Below are positions 7,580 through 14,150 of a stretch of DNA of 29,915 nucleotides, in pieces (positions within the stretch are counted from its first letter, which is position 1; every line of letters begins with the position of its first letter). A program made the position numbers and the translations under genes. The notes below the pieces were generated by a model. That model did no database searches. It had not been told where the DNA came from and worked only from the letters and a program-made list of their open reading frames with translations. This stretch comes from an uncultured Prevotella sp. (GTDB taxonomy: Bacteria > Bacteroidota > Bacteroidia > Bacteroidales > Bacteroidaceae), in NCBI GenBank assembly GCA_900550035.1, contig URQS01000041.1:1-29915 (forward strand). The letters run 5' to 3'.

Positions 7580-8437
7580 TTAGAATAAATAATCTTCCTT
7601 GTGTTCAATGCAGAATTTTTCGCCCAATGCAAAGCCTTCTTCGTAGAGTCGTTCGAGCTTGGCAGTGTCCTTCTCCATTCGTGTCACTTCCATCGGAATT
7701 TCGGGGCGGATGCAAATCACTTTGTCCTCAGCCTCAAGTTGTTCCACCAGTTCAAGCTGTTGGCGATAAGCTTCAATTCGTCGGCTCAGTGCAACGCGCA
7801 GACGAGGATATTTCTTATATATAAAATGTGGAATCTTATGGTCGCGTCCAGAGGGTCGATAGCCACGGTTGCGTGTCAGAATGAGCACGTTTTTCTGGTG
7901 ACCAGTCTCAATGGCGTGCATAACGGGTATGGAGTCGACAATGCCACCGTCGAGCATGGGCGTACCGTCTACATTTACTATCTTGCAGACGTAGGGTAGC
8001 GAGCTTGACGCATGGGCTATGTCAGTCAGACGCTGGCGGTCGTGATGCTCTTGAAGATATTCGGCACGTCCCGTCAGACAGTTGGTGGTGACCATCTCGA
8101 AGGTGGCATCGTTGCCGAAGAAGGTGTCGTAGTCGTAAGGGATATACTGGTTGGGGAATTTGTCGTAAAGCAGTTTGGCGTCCAATATGCATCCTTGCGT
8201 TACGAAATGGCGCATACCGATATAGTCGTAGCGCGCCAGATAGTCGATGTTTGACACGCGGGCACGTCGCGGCTGGTGGCTCATATACGACAGACCATTG
8301 CAAGCGCCTGCCGATACTGCCACCACATATTTGAAGTAAAGGTTGTGTTTCATAAAGCCGTCGAGCACTCCGCTTGTGAAAACTCCACGCATGCCTCCGC
8401 CCTCGAGCACCAGTCCTGTATTACTGTCAATAGTCAT
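7580..8437 (-). CDS. Patatin-like phospholipase
   Basis: A 285-residue patatin-domain protein without a signal peptide. The oxyanion motif GGGMRG is at 13-18. The nucleophile elbow is AVSAG with Ser42 (the first Gly of GxSxG replaced by Ala), and the catalytic Asp is in DGGIVDS at 163-169. These Ser-Asp dyad lipases hydrolyse phospholipid acyl esters. The family resembles bacterial cytoplasmic patatins such as YjjU (inferred from overall layout). A Bacteroidetes promoter lies directly upstream (8472-8503). The 3' end has no obvious terminator before the PAP2 promoter. Confidence 0.92.
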   Translation of the reverse strand: MTIDSNTGLVLEGGGMRGVFTSGVLDGFMKHNLYFKYVVAVSAGACNGLSYMSHQPRRARVSNIDYLARYDYIGMRHFVTQGCILDAKLLYDKFPNQYIPYDYDTFFGNDATFEMVTTNCLTGRAEYLQEHHDRQRLTDIAHASSSLPYVCKIVNVDGTPMLDGGIVDSIPVMHAIETGHQKNVLILTRNRGYRPSGRDHKIPHFIYKKYPRLRVALSRRIEAYRQQLELVEQLEAEDKVICIRPEIPMEVTRMEKDTAKLERLYEEGFALGEKFCIEHKEDYLF

Positions 8438-8471
8438 AATTTCTCTCCCTTCAGTTGATGTTTTTCGGCTG

Positions 8472-8503
8472 CAAAAGTATACAAATTATGTCATACAGCC
8501 AAT
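8472..8503 (-). promoter_or_regulatory. Promoter of the patatin gene
   Basis: On the minus strand TACTTTTG (8472-8479) lies 20 bp from TTG (8500-8502). The leader would be only about 25-30 bases. Confidence 0.6.
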
Positions 8504-8538
8504 TCATCTCATAATAAAATATAAAATGCCAGTTGCAT

Positions 8539-8569
8539 TTTGGTTATTCTTTCGAATTTATTAACTTTG
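8539..8569 (+). promoter_or_regulatory. Promoter of the M24 peptidase gene
   Basis: TTTG (8539-8542), a 19-bp spacer and TAACTTTG (8562-8569) give a full Bacteroidetes consensus match. The start codon at 8610 is about 40 bases downstream. Confidence 0.75.
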
Positions 8570-8609
8570 CAATGCTTTATTATCATATTTGAAACCTAAT
8601 TGTATAATT

Positions 8610-10013
8610 ATGTTTGACAAGGCTACCTACGTGAACCGCCGCGCCAAGCTTAAGGAGCTTGTAAAGAGTGGCATTATCATACTGTTTGGCAATAATGAGT
8701 CGCCGTGTAATTTCCCAGCCAATGGCTACTATCCGTTCCGTCAGGACTCTTCGTTCCTGTACTATTTCGGATTGAACCGTGATGGACTTGTTGGTGTTAT
8801 CGACATCGACAACGACATCGAGACGCTTGTGGGCAACGACATCGATATAGAAGACATTGTGTGGTATGGCAGTGTTGACAGCGTGCATGACATGGCTGAG
8901 AGTGTTGGCGTGAAGAATACTGCGCCCATGAAGAGCCTCAAGACCATCTGCAACGATGCTATGCGCCAGAAGCGCCGCATCCACTTCCTGCCGCCTTACC
9001 GCCACGACATCAAGATACAAATATTTGACTTGCTCGGCATCCATCCCGTACAGCAGAAGGAAGCAGCCAGCATGGATCTTATCAAGGCTGTCGTCAAGAT
9101 GCGCTCTACAAAGGAGGCTCAGGAGATAGAGGAGCTGGAGCGTGCTTCGGTGATTGGTTATAAGATGCATACTACGGCTATGCGTATCACCAAACCGGGA
9201 CTTACCGAGAAGTTTGTTGCAGGACAGGTTGACGGTACAGCCAACTCGTATGGCGCTATGGTCAGCTTCCCGACTATCTTCAGCCAGCATGGCGAGATTA
9301 TGCACGGCAGTCCGTCAATGGCCGAACTTGAGAGCGGTCGACTCGTATTGTGCGACTGTGGTGGCGAGACTATCAACAACTACTGCTCTGACAATACACG
9401 TACATTCCCCGTCAACGGCAAGTTTACACAGCGTCAGCTTGAGATATACAGCATTGTTGAGGCTTGTCACGACCATGCACTCGACGTAGCCAAGCCCGGC
9501 GTGAAGTATATGGACGTACACTTCTCTGTATGTCGCCTCATGACCGAACGTCTGAAGGAACTCGGACTGATGAAGGGCGATACCGACGAGGCTGTTGCAG
9601 CCGGTGCTCATGCCATGTTCCTGCCTCACGGACTCGGCCACATGATGGGTATGGATGTGCACGATATGGAGAACCTCGACCAGATAAACGTAGGCTTCGA
9701 CGAAGAAACTCGTCCGCGTCTCGACCAGTTTGGCACCAACTGCCTGCGTATGGGTCGCCGTCTTGAGGAAGGCTTCGTTGTGACTGACGAACCGGGCATC
9801 TACTTCATTCCGGCACTCATTGACGACTGGAAGGCTTCGGGTCATTGTGCCGAGTTCCTCAACTTCGACAAGATTGAGACCTACAAGGACTTCGGTGGTA
9901 TACGTATCGAGGACGACATACTCATCACAAAGGACGGATGCCGATTCCTCGGTGAGCACCGCATTCCTTATCATCCCAAGGATGTAGAGGAGTTTATGGC
10001 GCAGAACAAATAA
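8610..10013 (+). CDS. pepP: M24 Xaa-Pro aminopeptidase (PepP-like)
   Basis: A 467-residue two-domain metallopeptidase that removes an N-terminal residue ahead of proline. The N-terminal creatinase-type domain (about 1-165) begins KATYVNRRAKLKELV. The C-terminal pita-bread domain carries all five metal ligands: Asp249 (CDCGGE), Asp261 (CSDNTRTFPVNG), the His in HGLGHMMGMDVHD, Glu in TDEPGIYF and Glu in GIRIEDDILI. The ATG at 8610 is preferred over an upstream in-frame TTG because it fits the promoter spacing and begins at the conserved domain. The secreted C1 peptidase follows 61 bp downstream and may share the transcript. Confidence 0.94.
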   Translation: MFDKATYVNRRAKLKELVKSGIIILFGNNESPCNFPANGYYPFRQDSSFLYYFGLNRDGLVGVIDIDNDIETLVGNDIDIEDIVWYGSVDSVHDMAESVGVKNTAPMKSLKTICNDAMRQKRRIHFLPPYRHDIKIQIFDLLGIHPVQQKEAASMDLIKAVVKMRSTKEAQEIEELERASVIGYKMHTTAMRITKPGLTEKFVAGQVDGTANSYGAMVSFPTIFSQHGEIMHGSPSMAELESGRLVLCDCGGETINNYCSDNTRTFPVNGKFTQRQLEIYSIVEACHDHALDVAKPGVKYMDVHFSVCRLMTERLKELGLMKGDTDEAVAAGAHAMFLPHGLGHMMGMDVHDMENLDQINVGFDEETRPRLDQFGTNCLRMGRRLEEGFVVTDEPGIYFIPALIDDWKASGHCAEFLNFDKIETYKDFGGIRIEDDILITKDGCRFLGEHRIPYHPKDVEEFMAQNK

Positions 10014-10074
10014 TAAGTAAGTACTGAACTATAATACAGTAAAATAACAATAATAAAACCAACAACTCAGAGAA

Positions 10075-11304
10075 ATGAAGAAAATCTTTACTCTCGCCCT
10101 TCTCGCTCTCGTAGCAGTAGGCGCAAGTGCAGACACCAAGAAGGATGCTGCACAGAGCAACAAGCCGGTCTTCACGACAATCAAGGCCAATCCTATCACA
10201 AGTATCAAGAACCAGAACCGTAGCGGTACATGCTGGGACTACTCAACAATCTCGTTCTTCGAGGCCGAAATCCTCAAGGCTACAGGCAAGACTTACGACC
10301 TCTGCGAGTCGTTCGTAGCTAACAAGAACTATATGGACCGTGCCGTTCAGGTAGTACGTTTGCATGGCGACTGCCAGTTTGCACAGGGTGGTTCGGCTTA
10401 CGACGTGCTCTATGTACTCAAGAACTATGGTATCTGTCCTGAGAATGCTATGCCGTTCCCGGGTTCATTGACAGGCGACTCGCTCTACAACTTCAACGAG
10501 TTCTTCTCAATGCTTGAGCCGTATGTAGCTGCTATCTCAAAGAACAAGGCTAAGAAGATTTCTGGCCAGTGGAAGGTTGGACTCCAGGGCATCCTCGACG
10601 CTTATCTCGGCCAGTGCCCAGAGAAGTTCACATACAATGGCAAGGAGTACACTCCGAAGTCGTTTGCAGCAAGCCTCGGCCTCAACTTCGACGACTATGT
10701 ATCTATCACAAGCTTCTCACACAAGCCTTACTACACACAGTATCCCGTTGAGGTACAGGACAACTGGCGCAACCCATTGTCATGGAACCTTCCTGTAGAG
10801 GATATGGCTCGCATCATCGAGAACGCTGTTAAGACTGGTTACACAGTAGCTTGGGGTGGCGACGTTAGTGAGGACGGCTTCACACGCGACGGTCTGGCTT
10901 ACTTCTACGACAACAAGGCTATGGAGAGCATGGCTGGTAGCGATATGGCTCATTGGCTTAAGCTGTCTCCGGGCAAGCGCATCAGCCTCATCGACTCACT
11001 CGGTTGCAAGGTTCCTGAACTTGCTCCTACAGCAGAGCAGCGCCAGCAGCGTTTCGACAACTGGGAGCTCACCGACGACCACGGTATGCTTATCTATGGT
11101 ATCGCAAAGGACCAGTTCGGCAAGGAATACTATATGGTGAAGAACTCTTGGGGTGAGACTGGCAAGTACAAGGGCATCTGGTACATGACCAAGAACTACA
11201 TCGTAGCCAACACTATGGACTACTTGGTTAACAAGAAGGCTATCCCTGCTGACATTCTCAAGAAGATGGAGAATGCAAAGAAGAAGCAGACTATTGCCGA
11301 CTAA
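10075..11304 (+). CDS. Secreted C1 (bleomycin-hydrolase-like) cysteine peptidase
   Basis: A 409-residue C1B-type papain-fold peptidase. A signal peptide (MKKIFTLALLALVAVGASA) directs it out of the cytoplasm. The catalytic set is complete: Gln47 and Cys53 in NQNRSGTCWDYS, His336 in TDDHGMLIYG, and Asn357 in VKNSWGE. Bleomycin hydrolase/PepC relatives are aminopeptidases, usually cytosolic hexamers, so an exported form suggests a periplasmic or surface role in peptide digestion. It follows the M24 Xaa-Pro peptidase by 61 bp with no terminator between, so the two may work together in peptide use. A large palindromic element lies directly downstream. Confidence 0.93.
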   Translation: MKKIFTLALLALVAVGASADTKKDAAQSNKPVFTTIKANPITSIKNQNRSGTCWDYSTISFFEAEILKATGKTYDLCESFVANKNYMDRAVQVVRLHGDCQFAQGGSAYDVLYVLKNYGICPENAMPFPGSLTGDSLYNFNEFFSMLEPYVAAISKNKAKKISGQWKVGLQGILDAYLGQCPEKFTYNGKEYTPKSFAASLGLNFDDYVSITSFSHKPYYTQYPVEVQDNWRNPLSWNLPVEDMARIIENAVKTGYTVAWGGDVSEDGFTRDGLAYFYDNKAMESMAGSDMAHWLKLSPGKRISLIDSLGCKVPELAPTAEQRQQRFDNWELTDDHGMLIYGIAKDQFGKEYYMVKNSWGETGKYKGIWYMTKNYIVANTMDYLVNKKAIPADILKKMENAKKKQTIAD

Positions 11305-11328
11305 TAAATATAAAAGTCAAAGCAGCAC

Positions 11329-11516
11329 GCCCCAAAGGGGCATAAGCACATAGCCCAGGGCATCGCCCTGGGTAAAAGTATCGCAAATAACAATGCGCCC
11401 TGTAAGGGCAAAAGCGTTAATTATCAATGCTTTTGCCCTTACAGGGCGTTTTGCTTTTATCTATCTGTACACCCAGGACGCTGTCCTGGGCTATGTGCTT
11501 ATTGGGCTTTCAGCCC
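11329..11516. repeat. Composite multi-hairpin palindromic element (REP/MITE-like)
   Basis: This is a symmetrical 190-bp structure. The outer 18-bp inverted repeats, 11342-11359 and 11485-11502, are perfect. The central 20-bp perfect inverted repeats are 11396-11415 and 11429-11448. Small hairpins lie on each side: gcccc/ggggc 11329-11341, cccagggc/gccctggg 11354-11372, cccaggac/gtcctggg 11472-11490, gggct/agccc 11504-11516. No ORF was found inside. It looks like REP-type repeats mobilised by tyrosine transposases in Bacteroidetes (family recall, unchecked). Confidence 0.85.
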
Positions 11517-12220
11517 GCTTTGTTTATGTTCTCGATACACCACGCGAATGCCTTAGCCGTGCGTTCGGCTTCATTGCCGAAGTGTCCGCCACTGTTCCAT
11601 TCGAGTGTTGTGGCTGAAGAGCCAATCTGATTGGCAAGTGTCAGGTGTTCATGGCGTACACAATCGCCGATGCGAGCCATACGTTGGTTGCGACAATGCT
11701 CCTCGCGATCGCCCAGACTGACGTAAGCCAACTGTGCGTTGAGGCTATTGTTGTCAGCATAATCCGTCCATCCCTTTATCCATAATGATGGTGATGCTGC
11801 TGCCACTGCACAGAAAGCCGTTGACTGGCGGGCAGCCCAAAGTGCAAACAATCCGCCCAGTGAGTAGCCACCTATTATACATGGCAGTTTGCCGAAACAC
11901 TCATGCAGCCATGGTATAAGTTTTTGGGTTATATATATAAGGGTATTCGAAGCATGTCTGCCCACTTCATCGTCGCGTGACACAGCCTCGTCCGGCCATG
12001 GCATCAGTGCCTTTGCCCATTCCACGGTGTCGAAGAAGGCTATGGCAAAGCCCTTTGTTGAGCTTGTTGCCAATACTTCAACTTCACGGCTGATGCCGTT
12101 GTTCTTATTCTCATGGCGTGCCGATGGCTGTATAAGCAGCACTTCGGGGCGCTCTGTAGCGAAGACATTGCAGTTGAGCGAGTCTATAGTAATATTTTCG
12201 TTATGTATGATTGTGGTCAT
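11510..12220 (-). CDS. Alpha/beta hydrolase (esterase-like)
   Basis: A 236-residue alpha/beta-hydrolase protein. The nucleophile elbow is GGYSLGG with Ser120, followed by ASPSLWIKGW. The likely acid is Asp in SLGDREEH and the likely base is His in NSGGHFGN. No signal peptide is seen, so it is probably a cytoplasmic esterase of unknown substrate. The start at 12220 (MTTIIHNENI) is chosen over an ATG at 12247 because a -7 box (12245-12252) overlaps the latter. The last codons (KAG) and the TGA stop lie at the edge of the composite palindromic element, so the element may have replaced the original C-terminus. Confidence 0.85.
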   Translation of the reverse strand: MTTIIHNENITIDSLNCNVFATERPEVLLIQPSARHENKNNGISREVEVLATSSTKGFAIAFFDTVEWAKALMPWPDEAVSRDDEVGRHASNTLIYITQKLIPWLHECFGKLPCIIGGYSLGGLFALWAARQSTAFCAVAAASPSLWIKGWTDYADNNSLNAQLAYVSLGDREEHCRNQRMARIGDCVRHEHLTLANQIGSSATTLEWNSGGHFGNEAERTAKAFAWCIENINKAG

Positions 12221-12244
12221 AATATTATTGTGGATTATCAGCGG

Positions 12245-12252
12245 CAAATTTA
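12245..12252 (-). promoter_or_regulatory. -7 box of the alpha/beta hydrolase gene
   Basis: TAAATTTG on the minus strand fits TAnnTTTG and lies 25 bases before the chosen ATG. No good -33 partner was seen. Confidence 0.45.
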
Positions 12253-12290
12253 CTTCATTTGCTGCTGATGCGAAAATATAGCCAATGGTT

Positions 12291-12323
12291 TTTCTGTGTT
12301 TTTGTTAATTTGTAGTATTTTTG
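12291..12323 (+). promoter_or_regulatory. Promoter of the ECF sigma operon
   Basis: TATTTTTG (12316-12323) fits the -7 consensus. TTTC (12291-12294) lies 21 bp upstream as a three-of-four match to TTTG. Confidence 0.45.
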
Positions 12324-12394
12324 CTATGCTGTGCAACTTATTCAGTCAGCATTGCGTCAAACCATTGTAATCATAATAGAAAAATCTATAGAAT

Positions 12395-13129
12395 ATGAAA
12401 AAGATATTATTCTCACTTGTAGCAATCATGCTTTTGGGCAGCACGGTGCCCATGGAGGCACAGCGCCACCGACACACTCCGCGCACAACAGTAGTAGACG
12501 ACACGAAGGCCAACAATGGCATTGAGGCTTATTCCGACACCTCGTCTACAGCCGAACAGTTAGACACTGCTGATTACAGCACTGCTGCCGATACCGACGA
12601 CGTAAACGACAGCAACCGCTTTGATCCGAGCAGATTCTCCGACCCGTTCTCATGGTTTGCCTTTCTTGGCACTTCGGGTTTTGTAGGCATACTGATAACC
12701 GTACTCTTGATAGGTGTGGTACTCTTGTTTCTCTTCATGCCTCTCATTATTGTATTGCTCATCATACGCTATCTGGTGCGTCGCCACAACGACCGTGTGC
12801 GTCTGGCAGAGAAGGCGATGGAGCAGGGACAGCCGCTCGGCGAAAGTGAGATGCCACTCAATAAGAAGTCGCCCGACTATCTGTGGCGTCGTGGAGTGCG
12901 CAACGTTTCAATCGGTGCAGGCTTGGCTTTGTTCTTATGGTTTCTCGGTGCCGACAGTCTTGTAGGCATAGGATTGCTTGTGGCGTGTCTCGGTGTGGGC
13001 CAGATGTTTATGGTGCGCTATAACTATAACAGTAAGTTCGGACGCAAAAAGGAAGAATCGAACGACGATTTTGACAATATTGACAGTGACATCACCGATA
13101 TAGATTTCGGTGGCAAGGATAATAAATAA
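12395..13129 (+). CDS. DUF6249-like membrane protein of the sigma operon
   Basis: A 244-residue protein with an N-terminal signal peptide (MKKILFSLVAIMLLGSTVPMEAQ), an acidic Ser/Thr/Asp-rich stretch (about 30-75), a strongly hydrophobic helix at about 95-127, and two more hydrophobic stretches near 170-208. It ends in a very acidic tail rich in Asp. The layout resembles DUF6249 proteins that precede ECF sigma genes in Bacteroidetes (recognition by layout, moderate certainty). The sigma gene starts on the base after this gene's stop codon, so translation is probably coupled. A role in sensing or controlling the sigma factor is inferred from context only. Confidence 0.75.
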   Translation: MKKILFSLVAIMLLGSTVPMEAQRHRHTPRTTVVDDTKANNGIEAYSDTSSTAEQLDTADYSTAADTDDVNDSNRFDPSRFSDPFSWFAFLGTSGFVGILITVLLIGVVLLFLFMPLIIVLLIIRYLVRRHNDRVRLAEKAMEQGQPLGESEMPLNKKSPDYLWRRGVRNVSIGAGLALFLWFLGADSLVGIGLLVACLGVGQMFMVRYNYNSKFGRKKEESNDDFDNIDSDITDIDFGGKDNK

Positions 13130-13669
13130 ATGAAGCAAAACAACGATCTCTCTCTCGTCTCTCAGGTGGCTGAGTTTCACGACCGTACGGCTTTCGACCG
13201 TTTGGTTGTGAAATATCAGTCATCTATAAGGCGCTTCTTCTTGCACCAGACGTTGGGAGACGTGCAGTTGAGCGACGACCTTGCTCAGGACACCTTCGTC
13301 AAGGCGTACGTCAACATATCGAAGTTTCGCGGACAGGCTGCGTTCTCCACGTGGCTCTATCGTATAGCCTGCAATGTGCTCTACGACTATCACCGCCGAC
13401 TGCGTCCTACTGACGACATCGACTCCACTGATGCCATACGCACCAATTCGGTCAATACCAACGACAATATGCGGCTCGACGTGTATGATGCGTTAAGGCG
13501 TTTGGGCGATAAGGAGCGCACCTGCGTCACGTTGCAGCTTGTTGATGGATATCCCATCGATAAGATAGCCGAGATAACGGGCATGGCTGTAGGCACGGTG
13601 AAGTCGCATCTGTTCAGAGGCAAGGAGAAACTTACAATGTTTCTCAAAAAGAATGGATATAATAGATAA
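13130..13669 (+). CDS. ECF-type RNA polymerase sigma factor
   Basis: A 179-residue sigma-70 family protein with only regions 2 and 4. Region 2 covers about residues 24-92, with SDDLAQDTFVKAYVNI and FSTWLYRIACNVLYDYHRR (-10 recognition and melting). Region 4 covers about 118-172, with RLGDKERTCVTLQLVDGY and the helix-turn-helix in DKIAEITGMAVGTVKSHL. It redirects RNA polymerase to a specific gene set. It lies between a membrane protein with no gap upstream and a second membrane protein 49 bp downstream, a typical sigma plus membrane regulator arrangement. Its target genes cannot be read from this window. Confidence 0.95.
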   Translation: MKQNNDLSLVSQVAEFHDRTAFDRLVVKYQSSIRRFFLHQTLGDVQLSDDLAQDTFVKAYVNISKFRGQAAFSTWLYRIACNVLYDYHRRLRPTDDIDSTDAIRTNSVNTNDNMRLDVYDALRRLGDKERTCVTLQLVDGYPIDKIAEITGMAVGTVKSHLFRGKEKLTMFLKKNGYNR

Positions 13670-13670
13670 T

Positions 13671-13688
13671 TGAACTTTAGCAAGTTCA
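13671..13688. repeat. Small hairpin after the sigma gene
   Basis: Perfect 7-bp arms tgaactt (13671-13677) and aagttca (13682-13688) with a 4-nt loop lie between the sigma and DUF5056-like genes. No T-tract follows, so it may stabilise or process the mRNA rather than terminate it. Confidence 0.45.
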
Positions 13689-13718
13689 GATAGATAATAA
13701 CTAAATGAACATAACCTT

Positions 13719-14150
13719 ATGAATGACGATAAGAATTTGATAAGCAATAATGGTAATGTCGACGAGGAACTTCTGCGTGGGTTCTTCGCCGACAGTGCAC
13801 ATATGCATATAGCCGACAATGGCTTCTCGCTTCGTGTCATGCATCGTGTGCAAGAGGAGATGCCGGCACGTGGTCGTTTCTGGTACAATCTGTGGACGGC
13901 TGTGTGGATGGTTGTTTGCGTAGTGTCGTTTTTTATATGCGGTGGAGTAGGTGTGGTGCGTCGATGTCTTGGCAATGTTGCCGACTGTCTATCTACGCTT
14001 GTTGTCGAAAACATGCCACGCTTCTCGCTCGATTCTCTACTGCCACAAACAAACACAGTGAGCACCACCGTGTTTATGGTAGTGCTCACTGTATGGGTGT
14101 TGAGTTGCGTCATGTTGTACGGTTTTTGGGAGTCGCAGAAAACCGCTTAA
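13719..14150 (+). CDS. DUF5056-like membrane protein, putative anti-sigma partner
   Basis: A 143-residue protein. The N-terminal cytoplasmic part contains LLRGFFADSAH and the phrase IADNGFSLRVMHRV typical of DUF5056 proteins encoded after Bacteroidetes ECF sigma genes. Two hydrophobic helices follow (about 60-80 and 112-134), with a short tail. The position after the sigma gene and the topology suggest an anti-sigma function, but no zinc-binding HxxxCxxC motif is present, so this is inference. The gene's last four bases overlap the end of the convergent porE-like gene. A perfect 11-bp inverted repeat lies inside its 3' part. Confidence 0.75.
   Translation: MNDDKNLISNNGNVDEELLRGFFADSAHMHIADNGFSLRVMHRVQEEMPARGRFWYNLWTAVWMVVCVVSFFICGGVGVVRRCLGNVADCLSTLVVENMPRFSLDSLLPQTNTVSTTVFMVVLTVWVLSCVMLYGFWESQKTA
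14055..14092. repeat. Inverted repeat inside the DUF5056-like coding sequence
   Basis: The arms acagtgagcac (14055-14065) and gtgctcactgt (14082-14092) are perfect. Pairing continues with one mismatch into acc/ggt. It sits about 60 bases before the convergent gene ends, where it could limit read-through in either direction. Confidence 0.7.

Noticed and set aside
8583..9305. Minus-strand ORF of 240 codons
   Set aside because: Antisense to the M24 peptidase gene, which carries all catalytic residues.
13493..14113. Minus-strand ORF of 206 codons across the sigma and DUF5056-like genes
   Set aside because: Spans two real plus-strand genes and their gap, with no domain; a shadow.
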